From: CBDTYW01 sp965364735
GTDB lineage: Bacteria; Actinomycetota; Nitriliruptoria; Nitriliruptorales; Nitriliruptoraceae
DNA length: 24,523 nucleotides
NCBI GenBank assembly: GCA_965364735.1
Contig: CBDTYW010000019.1
Coordinates: forward strand, 1-24,523
Direction: 5' to 3'
The translations under genes were made by a program, and so were the position numbers. Positions 14,308 to 22,506 of the stretch are shown here, in pieces. Numbering within the stretch: the stretch's first letter is position 1; each line of letters opens with the position of its first letter. The notes under the pieces were generated by a model. That model saw only the letters and a program-made list of their open reading frames with translations. It made no database searches and was not told where the DNA came from.

Positions 14308-15291
14308 ATGAGCACCCGTCACGCCGTTGACCTGACCATCATCGGTGCCGGGCCAGCTGGGCTGTACGCCGCGTACTACGCCGGCTTCCGGGGCCTCAAG
14401 GTCGCCATCGTCGACTCGCTGCCGGAGCCCGGAGGCCAGGTCAGCGCGCTGTACCCCGAGAAGGACATCCTCGACGTCGCCGGCTTCCCGTCGATCAAGG
14501 GGCAGGACCTGATCGACGCCTGCGTCGAGCAGGCCGGGCAGTACGACCCGCTGTACATCCTCGGACACCGCGCCGAGGACCTCGAGCCGCGCGACGACGG
14601 CACGTTCCTGCTGCGCACCCACAAGGGTGACGAGATCCACACCCGCTCGGTGATCATCACCGGTGGCATCGGCACGTTCACCCCGCGCCCCCTCCCCGAC
14701 GGTGACGACTTCGAGGACGGCGGCGGTCTCGTGTACTTCGTGCCGCGCCTCGAGGTCATGCGCGACAAGGACATCCTGATCGTGGGAGGCGGGGACTCAG
14801 CGGTTGACTGGGCCATGAACCTCGAGGGGATCGCGAAGTCCATCACGCTCATCCACCGTCGTGACCGCTTCCGCGCACATGAGGACAGCGTGTCGAAGCT
14901 GATGGCGTCGTCCGTGCGCGTCATGACCTTCACCGAGGTCGCGTCGATGCAGGGTGAGAGCCGTGTCGAGCGAGTCACCGTCTTTCACAACCAGACCGAT
15001 GAACGTGAGACCATGGAGGTCCAGGCGGTCGTCGCGGCGCTCGGCTTCAAGTCCGACCTCGGCCCGCTCAAGAGCTGGGACGTCAAGATCGACCGTCGGC
15101 ACATCCTCGTCGACACCACGATGCAGACGAGCATCGAGGGCGTCTTCGCTGCCGGCGACATCACCGAGTACCCCGGCAAGGTCCGGCTGATCTCGGTCGG
15201 CTTCGGCGAGGCGGCGACCGCCGTCAACAACGCCGCGGTCTACATCGACCCCGACGCCAAGGTCTTCCCGGGGCACTCCAGCAACCACTGA
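14308..15291 (+). CDS. Ferredoxin-NADP reductase, thioredoxin-reductase-like type
   Basis: The 327-residue homodimer-type flavoenzyme passes electrons between NADPH and ferredoxin (or flavodoxin). FAD motif GAGPAG lies at 13-18 and the type-2 FNR block PGGQVSALYPEKDILDVAGF at 41-60. The NAD(P) motif GGGDSA is at 160-165, HRRDRFRAHE (183-192) is the likely NADPH 2'-phosphate site, and the closing FAD motif AAGDI is at 281-285. The CxxC redox pair of thioredoxin reductases is missing, which separates it from them and fits the YumC-like family. ATG 14308 is chosen over 14263 because it is close to the FAD motif as in the family; GAGAGG lies upstream. It faces a peroxiredoxin gene. Confidence 0.9.
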   Translation: MSTRHAVDLTIIGAGPAGLYAAYYAGFRGLKVAIVDSLPEPGGQVSALYPEKDILDVAGFPSIKGQDLIDACVEQAGQYDPLYILGHRAEDLEPRDDGTFLLRTHKGDEIHTRSVIITGGIGTFTPRPLPDGDDFEDGGGLVYFVPRLEVMRDKDILIVGGGDSAVDWAMNLEGIAKSITLIHRRDRFRAHEDSVSKLMASSVRVMTFTEVASMQGESRVERVTVFHNQTDERETMEVQAVVAALGFKSDLGPLKSWDVKIDRRHILVDTTMQTSIEGVFAAGDITEYPGKVRLISVGFGEAATAVNNAAVYIDPDAKVFPGHSSNH

Positions 15292-15304
15292 CTCCGCATC
15301 AGTT

Positions 15305-15341
15305 CCACGAAGGGCCCGCGCATCGCGCGGGCCCTTCGTGG
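15305..15341. terminator. Bidirectional terminator between FNR and peroxiredoxin genes
   Basis: A perfect 16-bp stem (CCACGAAGGGCCCGCG with its complement) with a CATCG loop fills most of the 60-bp gap between two convergent genes. Confidence 0.88.
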
Positions 15342-15351
15342 GTTCAGGAGC

Positions 15352-15981
15352 TCAGGACGGGTCGTCGATGTAGCGCAGGTACGGACGCTGGGTCTCGAAG
15401 TCACCGAAGCGCTCCCGAGCCGTCTCGTCGTCGATGGACGGGCTGATGATCACCCGGTCGCCCTTCTTCCAGTCGGCCGGCGTCGCGAGTCCCTGGTTCG
15501 CCGTCAGCTGGAGCGAGTCGATGACGCGGAGCAGCTCGTCGAAGTTGCGCCCGGTCGACGGGGGATAGGTGAGGGTCAGCTTGACGGTGTTGTCGGGACC
15601 GATGACGAAGACCGAGCGGACGGTCGTCTTGTCGCTGATGTCCTCGTGGATCATGTCGTACTGGAAGGCGACCTTGCCGTCGAAGTCCGCGATGACGGGG
15701 AAGTTGAGCGCGACGCCCTGCGTGTCCTCGATGTCCTTGGCCCACTCCTCGTGGGAACCCTTCGGGTCCACCGACAGCCCGATGACCTTGGTGTCGCGGG
15801 CGTCGAACTCGGGCTTGAGCCGGGCCACGGTGCCGAGCTCGGTCGTGCAGACCGGGGTGAAGTCCGCCGGGTGGCTGAACAACACCGCCCAGGAGTCGCC
15901 CTTCCAGTCATGGAAGGCGAGCTCGCCCTCGGTGGTGTCGGCATGGAAGTCGGGGGCGATCTGTCCGAGGCGGATGGGCAT
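15352..15981 (-). CDS. 1-Cys peroxiredoxin (Prx6 type)
   Basis: The 209-residue cytoplasmic peroxidase reduces hydrogen peroxide and organic hydroperoxides. The active site SHPADFTPVCTTE carries the peroxidatic Cys45 with the conserved Thr and Pro. Cys45 is the only cysteine in the protein, so an outside thiol or partner must recycle it. The length and the C-terminal extension (ADWKKGDRVIISPSIDDE, then RYIDDPS) fit the Prx6 group. The start has AGGA 6 nt upstream (complement of 15988-15991). It is convergent with the FNR gene; a shared redox role is possible but is not shown by the sequence. Confidence 0.93.
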   Translation of the reverse strand: MPIRLGQIAPDFHADTTEGELAFHDWKGDSWAVLFSHPADFTPVCTTELGTVARLKPEFDARDTKVIGLSVDPKGSHEEWAKDIEDTQGVALNFPVIADFDGKVAFQYDMIHEDISDKTTVRSVFVIGPDNTVKLTLTYPPSTGRNFDELLRVIDSLQLTANQGLATPADWKKGDRVIISPSIDDETARERFGDFETQRPYLRYIDDPS

Positions 15982-16284
15982 GGATGGTCCTGTTGGTCGG
16001 TGCGGGAGCTGCCGTGCGAGTCAACGGCGTCGTCGGGCCGCACCCACCGACGCGTCGGGGAAACCGTGCGAGGCCGGACGGTCCCGACCGTGCGGTGACG
16101 AGGCGTGGCTGCGCGATCCGAGCCCCGGGCGCTTCTCCGGCAGCAAGAACCGGGCAACGCCCGGCGTGACGGGCTTGTCTGGACAGCGACGCCAGAGGGG
16201 CGTTGCTGGCGTTCGCGCAGCATGTGGTCGATGGGGTGTCTCCCGTCACGCGCGTCGTCGGTCCCGGCAAGATCAGGACACGTC
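15982..16284. promoter_or_regulatory. Divergent region between peroxiredoxin and the giant surface protein
   Basis: These 303 bases hold no supported gene, although the large frame downstream stays open through part of them. Toward the peroxiredoxin, TTGACT (minus strand, complement of 16019-16024) resembles a -35 but lacks a clear -10. Toward the surface protein there are two stems: CCGGGC-AAC-GCCCGG (16150-16164) and CGCCAG...CTGGCG (16190-16211). A structured leader is possible. No known riboswitch pattern was recognised. Confidence 0.35.
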
Positions 16285-19200
16285 ATGACGACGACCATGT
16301 CGCATCGCCGCTCGCTCGTGCTGCTCGCCCTCGTGGCGATGTTCGCGACCCTCGTGACCCCGGTCGCGCTCGCCGCTCACACGACCGTCAGGGAGGGTGA
16401 CGGCTTCGTCACCAGCGTGCGGTGGGCGGGAGAGGACCGCTACGACACCGCGGCGCTGCTCGCCGTGGAGGGGACCGCTGCTGCGATCGCCGAGCCGGCC
16501 AAGTTCGCGATCCTTGCTCGCGGCGACGACTTCCCGGACGCCCTCGCGTCGGGCTACCTCTCGGCGGTCTACCCCGGCCCGATCCTGCTCACGCGACCGA
16601 CCAGCCTGCCCGTCCCGACGCTCAGCAGGTTGAGCTCTGACCTCGAGACCGGGCTCGACGTCGGTGACGTGTACGTCGTCGGAGGTACGGCTGCGATCAG
16701 CCAGGCCGTCCAGGACCAGGTCGACGCGATCGACGGGATCACGACCCACCGCATCGAGGGCGCCGATCGCATGGCCACGGCGATCGCCATCGCCGGTGAG
16801 GGCGACGCAGCGCTCATCGGCGAGGTCGACGGCAAGCGCACGGCGATCCTCGCTCGTTCGGACAACTTCCCCGACGCGCTGGCCGCCGGAGCCACGGCCC
16901 GCGCCCGGCGCATCCCGATCTACCTGACCCGCCCCACGAGCCTCGACGGCCGCGTCGTCGCCGCCATGCAGGCACGCGGCATCGAGCACGTCATCATCGC
17001 CGGCGGCGAGGCCGCCATCTCGGCCGGGGTGAAGGCTGCGGTCGAGGAGAGCTTCACGACCATCCGGCTTGCCGGTGAGAACCGTCGGGAGACCGCTGTC
17101 GCCTTCGCGAGGTTCAACGTCGCTGAGCTCGGGTTCGACGATCAGTCCATCGGCCTTGCCCGGGGAGACGCCTTCCCGGATGCCCTGGCCTTCGCTCCGT
17201 ACGCAGGCCGCGAGGAGTTCTCGATCCTGCTCACGCGCGACCCGGGCGTGGTGAGCGCGGCAGGCGAGGACGACACCCTCGCGGCGTTGACGGAGCTCGG
17301 AGGCTGCACCTTCGACGCGCTGCTGATCCCCGGTGGACTCGCCGCGGTCTCGAGCAGCGTCGAGGCGGCGGCACGCTTCACGCTGACCGGATCGGACTGT
17401 GACGGGGTCGACAACACCCCGCCCACGCTGACCCGCGTCGTGCGCACCTCCGACAGCTCGGCCGTCGCCGTGTTCGACGAGCCGGTGACCTGCACCGCGG
17501 ACGTCCCGAAGCAGTTCCGGTTCGTCGCCGACGCCGGTCAGGTGACCCCCGCCACGTCGATCTCCTGTGACTCGAGCCCGCGCGTGACCCTGCGCTTCGA
17601 CGCGGTGGTCGCCGCGGCCAGCGGCGGGGTCCGTCGGTTCGTCCTGCCCGACGTGGACGGCAACGTCTTCTACACCCCCTCGGGGATGCGGGCGGCCCGC
17701 GTGCACGACCTCGCGATGAACCGCGCCCGTCCGGGCGGTGTGGTGCTGGAGGACGGCATCGAGGTCACCACGACCGTCGACTCGACCGATGAGGGCAGCC
17801 TCCGCGCAGCCATCATCGCCGCGAACGCGAACCCGGGGCCGGACACGATCCTGCTCCCCGCCGGCCTGTACGAGCTGACCATCGACGGTGCCGGTGAGGA
17901 CGCGGCTGCCACCGGTGACCTCGACGTCACCGACGAGCTGCTCCTGGTCGGTGCGGGCAGCGACACGACCGTCATCAGCCAGACGATCCTCGATCGCGTC
18001 TTCGACATCAGCGCTGGTGCCGTGCAGATCAGCGACGTGACGATCGCGGACGGCACCACGCCCGCCATCTCCGGCGACGACAAGGGCGGCAACGTCCAGG
18101 TGCGTGGCGCGGCCGAGGTCATCATCTCGAGCTCCGTGATCACCAACGGGGTCGCGGACCTTGCGGGCGGCGGCGTCGAGAACACCGGTGCCTCGCTCCG
18201 GTTGCTCGAGGTCGAGATCGACAGCAACGCTGCGGCCACGAAGAACGGCGGCGGGCTGCACTCGACCGGCACGACCTACATCACGGGCAGCACCGTCTCC
18301 AACAACTTCGCAGGTGAGGAGGGTGGCGGGCTCTGGCAGTCCGGTGGGGCCCTCGAGGTCGAGGGGATGACCGAGATCCTCTCCAACGAGGCTGGCGGCG
18401 ATGACGCCGCGCACGGTGGCGGTGGCGTCTACGTCACCGGTGGCGGCGAGCTGATCCTGACGGATGTGATCGTCGACGCCAACTTCGCGTCCGGGGTTGC
18501 TGGCTCCGGTGGGGGCATCTTCGTCGAGGCGAGCAGCCTCGACGCGCTGCGGACCACGATCACCGGCAACTTCGCGAACCGCGCGGGTGGCGGCGTCGAG
18601 GTCGCCGGTGGCACCGTGAGCTTCACGGACTCCGTGATCGGCATGAACGACGCAGGTGCGAACCCCGGCAACGGCGGGGGCCTGCACGCCGGTGGGGTCG
18701 CGCTCGTGGACCTGCTCGACACCGACGTCACCGCCAACTCAGCGGTCGAGGGTGGCGGGCTCTGGAACGGTTCCGCGACAACGCTGAACGTCGAAGGCGG
18801 CCTGATCGCCGTCAACGACGCGAGCGGTGCGGCTGCTGACCAGGGCGGAGGCGGCCTCTACAACGACGGCGGCACGCTGTCGGTCCTCGGCTCAGAGATC
18901 CACGCCAACGTCGCCAGCGGAGCCTCAGGTTCTGGTGGTGGCGTGCTGAACAACGGCGGCTCGCTCACCCTGTCCACCTCCTTGGTCGGTGGCAACGTCG
19001 CCAACCGGGCCGGCGGTGGCCTCGAGGTCGTCGGGGCAGCTGCCGACACGAGCACCACGATCTTCCAGGTGCAGTTCGACACCAACACCGCCGGTCCCGC
19101 GGGATCCGCGGCGCCCGGCAACGGCGGCGGCGTCCACGTCAGCGGGGACTCCGACGTCGACGTCGACGACAGCGTCTTCACCGGCAACGAGGCCGCACGC

Positions 19201-21576
19201 GAGGGCGGTGGCCTCTGGAACGGGGCCGGCGTCCTGACCATCACGAACTCGACGGTCGCGGCCAACACGGCCTACGGGGACGCGTCCGACGACGGAGGCG
19301 GTGGCATCTTCCAGACCACCGGCGAGCTCGTCATCGCGGACACGCGCATCTCGATGAACGTCGCAGCGGGGGCCGCTGGCTCCGGCGGTGGCGTCCAGGT
19401 TCTTGGTGGACAGCTCACGATCACGAGCGCGGACATCGTCGACAACCTCGCCAACCGCGCGGGCGGAGGAGTCGAGCTGGATGACACGCTCGCCCCGCTG
19501 AGCGTGACGATCACCGAGACCGTCTTCGACGGCAACGTCGCGGGTCCGCTCGGCTCCGCGTCCCCGGGCAACGGCGGCGGCATGCACATCGGCGGGGCAG
19601 GTGCTGCGGGTTCGCTCATGGCGACCATCGCCGGCGCGACCGTGACGGACAACGTCGCGGCAAGCGAGGGTGGAGGCTTCTGGAACGGCGATGCATCTCT
19701 GCTCGACGTCTCAGCCTCGGCCTTCGACGGCAACTCGGCCGGCACGACCAACCTCGCGGGTGACACCACCCATGGCGGCGGCGCGCTCTTCGTCATCGGC
19801 GGCACGCTGAACGTCCGAGGCAGCACGTTCGACACCAACTCCGCGACCAACGGGATCGACGGCGTGGACGTCTCCAACGGTGGCGCGATCATGAACCGCA
19901 ACGGCACGCTCCTCGTCGAGGACTCCGCCTTCACCGCGAACTCCGCCGACCGCGCGGGTGGGGCCATCGAGGTCCAGGCCAGCGGTGACGGAGCCCCGAC
20001 GGCCTCGGCCACGATCCGTCGGTCGACGTTCTCCGGCAACAGCGCCGGCGTGAACGGTGGGGCGGTCCACACCGCAGGTGCGACGTCGGTCAACATCGAG
20101 GACGACAACGCCTTCACCGCCAACACCGCCGCCCAGGAAGGTGGCGCCGTCTGGAACGCCACGGGGCTGCTCGTGATCAGAAGCTCGCGCTTCGAGGCCA
20201 ACGTCGCGTCGGGCTCCGTCGGCACCGAGCAGGGAGGCGGTGCGTTCTTCAACGTCAGCGGGCCGGTGGACGTCTTCGACTCGACGTTCGTCGACAACGT
20301 CGCGGACGGAGCGACCGGCAACGGTGCAGCGATCATGATGACCGGCGGCAGCATGCTGGCGGAGCGCAACACGTTCGTCGGCGGCATCGCTGCCCGGGCC
20401 GGTGGCGCCCTCGAGCTGCAGGAGAGCGCTGCGGCCTTCGAGACCACGCTGCGCGACAACGTCTTCACCGGCAACTCCGCCGGCGTCAACGGTGGCGCGG
20501 TGCACACGGCGGGCTCCCCGACGGTGCGCATCTACGGTGGGTCGCTGAGCGACAACACCGCCGCTCAGGAGGGCGGGGCGGTCTGGAACCTCTCCGGGGC
20601 GATGGAGATCGAAGGTGTCGACTTCATGCGCAACACCGCCAATGCCGGTGCGGGCGGCACGGATCAAGGTGGAGGTGCGGCGTTCAACGTGTCCGGCACG
20701 CTGGACATCACGAGCTCGCGGTTCCTCGAGAACGTGGCGGCCAACACGGGCTCCAACGGAGGCGCCGTGATGTCCGAGGGCGGTTCTCTGTTCATCACCG
20801 ACTCGATGTTCGGCGGCAACAGCGCTGCTCGTGCCGGTGGCTCGATCGAGGTGCAGGGCACGTCCACCGCGGCGATCCTGCGCATCACGGTCGACACCAG
20901 CATCGCTGGCGTCAACGGTGGGGGCATCCACGTGGCCACCGACGGTCTCGTGACCATCACTGACACGGCGATCCGGGGGAACACCGCGGGCGGCCAGGGC
21001 GGTGGTCTCTGGACCTCCGCGACCGGCACGGCCACGATCGACGGGACCACGCTCAGCGGCAACGACGCCGACACCGGTGGCGGGCTGTACTCACAGGGCA
21101 ACACCGACGTGACGGCATCCACCTTCTCGGCCAACACCGCGACGACGGCCGGCACACAGATCGGCAACGGCGTCGCGTTCACCGACGACCTGTCGCTCTT
21201 CGAGGTGACGATCGTGGACGGCGGGACCGGCGTGACGTCCATCGAGATGCTGGCGATCGGGGTCTCGTTCCTCTCTGTGGCGCTCGACGGAACCTGCGCC
21301 AACGCGCCCGTCTCGAAGGCAGCGTTCTTCAGGAAGCCGGACGCGAGCTCGGGATGCGGCACCGGCGGTGGCCAGAGCGTGGCCGACCTCCAGGTCGGAG
21401 CGCTCGCGGACAACGGCGGGGTGCTCCTCCCGGACGGCCTGCCGACCTTCACCCATGAGCCGGACGTCGGCTCGACGTTGCTCGACCGGCGCACCACGTC
21501 CTCGACGGTCGACCAGCGCGACGAGCCGCGTCCGACGACGGCCACCGCGGACATCGGTGCCGTCGAGAAGCAGTGA
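16285..21576 (+). CDS. Giant secreted CWB2 / CSLREA-like beta-helix surface protein
   Basis: The 1763-residue product starts at ATG 16285, with AGGA 6 nt upstream and a signal peptide (LVLLALVAMFATL to VALAA, about residues 1-31). Residues about 44-365 hold three cell-wall-binding type 2 repeats with GDDFPDALA, SDNFPDALA and GDAFPDALA, each followed by LLTRxxS/D-type and GG.AA(I/V)S motifs. These hold proteins on cell-wall polymers without a covalent link. A small Cys-containing beta domain (about 376-480) follows, then a CSLREA-like start (DSTDEGSLRAAIIAANANPG, about 498-517). A long right-handed beta-helix extends to about residue 1640. The end (ADNGG, DQRDEPRP, DIGAVE) matches the closing motif of choice-of-anchor Q proteins in worn form. 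No LPXTG motif or transmembrane anchor follows. Function may be adhesion or surface-layer building. Confidence 0.88.
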   Translation: MTTTMSHRRSLVLLALVAMFATLVTPVALAAHTTVREGDGFVTSVRWAGEDRYDTAALLAVEGTAAAIAEPAKFAILARGDDFPDALASGYLSAVYPGPILLTRPTSLPVPTLSRLSSDLETGLDVGDVYVVGGTAAISQAVQDQVDAIDGITTHRIEGADRMATAIAIAGEGDAALIGEVDGKRTAILARSDNFPDALAAGATARARRIPIYLTRPTSLDGRVVAAMQARGIEHVIIAGGEAAISAGVKAAVEESFTTIRLAGENRRETAVAFARFNVAELGFDDQSIGLARGDAFPDALAFAPYAGREEFSILLTRDPGVVSAAGEDDTLAALTELGGCTFDALLIPGGLAAVSSSVEAAARFTLTGSDCDGVDNTPPTLTRVVRTSDSSAVAVFDEPVTCTADVPKQFRFVADAGQVTPATSISCDSSPRVTLRFDAVVAAASGGVRRFVLPDVDGNVFYTPSGMRAARVHDLAMNRARPGGVVLEDGIEVTTTVDSTDEGSLRAAIIAANANPGPDTILLPAGLYELTIDGAGEDAAATGDLDVTDELLLVGAGSDTTVISQTILDRVFDISAGAVQISDVTIADGTTPAISGDDKGGNVQVRGAAEVIISSSVITNGVADLAGGGVENTGASLRLLEVEIDSNAAATKNGGGLHSTGTTYITGSTVSNNFAGEEGGGLWQSGGALEVEGMTEILSNEAGGDDAAHGGGGVYVTGGGELILTDVIVDANFASGVAGSGGGIFVEASSLDALRTTITGNFANRAGGGVEVAGGTVSFTDSVIGMNDAGANPGNGGGLHAGGVALVDLLDTDVTANSAVEGGGLWNGSATTLNVEGGLIAVNDASGAAADQGGGGLYNDGGTLSVLGSEIHANVASGASGSGGGVLNNGGSLTLSTSLVGGNVANRAGGGLEVVGAAADTSTTIFQVQFDTNTAGPAGSAAPGNGGGVHVSGDSDVDVDDSVFTGNEAAREGGGLWNGAGVLTITNSTVAANTAYGDASDDGGGGIFQTTGELVIADTRISMNVAAGAAGSGGGVQVLGGQLTITSADIVDNLANRAGGGVELDDTLAPLSVTITETVFDGNVAGPLGSASPGNGGGMHIGGAGAAGSLMATIAGATVTDNVAASEGGGFWNGDASLLDVSASAFDGNSAGTTNLAGDTTHGGGALFVIGGTLNVRGSTFDTNSATNGIDGVDVSNGGAIMNRNGTLLVEDSAFTANSADRAGGAIEVQASGDGAPTASATIRRSTFSGNSAGVNGGAVHTAGATSVNIEDDNAFTANTAAQEGGAVWNATGLLVIRSSRFEANVASGSVGTEQGGGAFFNVSGPVDVFDSTFVDNVADGATGNGAAIMMTGGSMLAERNTFVGGIAARAGGALELQESAAAFETTLRDNVFTGNSAGVNGGAVHTAGSPTVRIYGGSLSDNTAAQEGGAVWNLSGAMEIEGVDFMRNTANAGAGGTDQGGGAAFNVSGTLDITSSRFLENVAANTGSNGGAVMSEGGSLFITDSMFGGNSAARAGGSIEVQGTSTAAILRITVDTSIAGVNGGGIHVATDGLVTITDTAIRGNTAGGQGGGLWTSATGTATIDGTTLSGNDADTGGGLYSQGNTDVTASTFSANTATTAGTQIGNGVAFTDDLSLFEVTIVDGGTGVTSIEMLAIGVSFLSVALDGTCANAPVSKAAFFRKPDASSGCGTGGGQSVADLQVGALADNGGVLLPDGLPTFTHEPDVGSTLLDRRTTSSTVDQRDEPRPTTATADIGAVEKQ
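18577..20850 (+). repeat. Higher-order repeats in the beta-helix of the surface protein
   Basis: A block ending in A-(N/D/A)-R-A-G-G-x-(I/V/L)-E recurs six times, at about 18577, 19003, 19450, 19947, 20393 and 20827. The spacing is 425-500 nt. Between copies the same order of smaller units recurs (GNGGG or GVNGG, then EGG(G/A)(L/F/V)W, then D(Q/D)GGG, then a GSGGG-like unit). The super-unit is therefore about 145-165 residues, each made of about four helix turns with hairpin variation. Copies 1-3 use GNGGG while later ones use VNGGA, which points to two rounds of duplication. Confidence 0.75.
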
Positions 21577-22506
21577 TCAGAGGTTCTCGACGAGGTGCGG
21601 GCTCAGCCGGGGCCCGTACTTCGGCTTGCCGACCCCGCCGACCGCGATGAGCCGCGAGACTCGTCCACGGTGACCGGTGAACGGGTCCAGCAGCTCCAGC
21701 ATCCGCTCGTCGTCGGCGCGTGGCTCACCCGCGAGGTTCCACGCGACGACGTCGGGCAGGTGGTAGTCGCCGGTCTCGACGAGGTCAGGATCCCCGCGAG
21801 CCACGCGCAGCACGATCGCCGCGGTCCACGGGCCGAGGCCGGGGAGCGCGTTCATCCGTTCCCACGCGGCGTCCGCCGGCATGTGCACCGCCTCCTCCAG
21901 GCGGTTCATGCGGCGGCATGAGCGCAGCACGATCTCGGCCCGCTTGCGCTCGACGCCCATCGGGTGCAGCTCCCAGTAGGGGAGCCGGGCGATGGCGGAC
22001 GGGGTCGGCGCGACCATCAGCCGTGGCGCACCGTCGCCCGTCGCCGCGGGGCCCGGCGCCGCCGTCCCATGACGCTCGACGAGCCGTTGCCACGCCGTCA
22101 CCGCCTGCAGACCGGTGACCTTCTGCCCGAAGATCGTCTGCACGAGCGTGTCCTGGACCTGCCCGGACGCCCCGATGCGCAGGCCCGGGTGCGCGTGGTG
22201 GGCGCGGGCGACCACCGGGTGCAGGCTCGCGTCGAAGTCACTGAGGTCCTCGTTCGCGCCGAGCTGCGCCGGCGCTTGCTCGACGGCCCACGCGGCGCCG
22301 TCGCCCCACGCCGAGACCTCGACCACGCGCTCGTCGGTCTGCCGGTACTGGACCGTCGTCGGGCCACCGGGGGTGTTGAACGCCCGCCAGACGTGGCCGT
22401 GGGACCAGCGCATCGTCGGGTCGAAACGACCGTGGCGGAGCTCGCTCAGCGTCAGCACCAGGGTGATCGGATGCCCCGTCACGACCGTCCGCGTGAGCGG
22501 CGGCAT
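21577..22506 (-). CDS. HhH-GPD DNA glycosylase, AlkA-like
   Basis: The 309-residue base-excision enzyme is likely to remove alkylated purines. The N-terminal part (1-110) resembles the AlkA N-domain. The helix-hairpin-helix is LPGLGPWTA (221-229). The catalytic Asp is probably Asp247 in TGDYHLPD, lined up with the Asp of the AlkA DDY motif. IGASGQVQDTLVQTIFGQKV (111-130) is the typical first helix of the catalytic core. The start ATG shares a base with the exonuclease stop (TGATG), so translation is likely coupled. Its stop touches the stop of the surface-protein gene with no gap. Substrate range is inferred from the family. Confidence 0.85.
   Translation of the reverse strand: MPPLTRTVVTGHPITLVLTLSELRHGRFDPTMRWSHGHVWRAFNTPGGPTTVQYRQTDERVVEVSAWGDGAAWAVEQAPAQLGANEDLSDFDASLHPVVARAHHAHPGLRIGASGQVQDTLVQTIFGQKVTGLQAVTAWQRLVERHGTAAPGPAATGDGAPRLMVAPTPSAIARLPYWELHPMGVERKRAEIVLRSCRRMNRLEEAVHMPADAAWERMNALPGLGPWTAAIVLRVARGDPDLVETGDYHLPDVVAWNLAGEPRADDERMLELLDPFTGHRGRVSRLIAVGGVGKPKYGPRLSPHLVENL

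Noticed and set aside
14308..15291. Thioredoxin reductase
   Set aside because: The CxxC redox pair is absent and the YPEKDILDVAGFP block is typical of type-2 ferredoxin-NADP reductases.
16105..16284. Longer N-terminus of the giant surface protein
   Set aside because: It would place 60 Arg-rich residues before the signal peptide; ATG 16285 has AGGA at a good distance.
16273..18687. 804-residue minus-strand frame across the surface-protein gene
   Set aside because: The plus strand has a signal peptide and CWB2 repeats; the minus frame is a low-complexity shadow.
18577..20850. CRISPR array or tandem DNA repeat suggested by recurring GGTGGC-type blocks
   Set aside because: The blocks are coding, diverged, in frame and spaced 425-500 nt apart; they are protein repeats.
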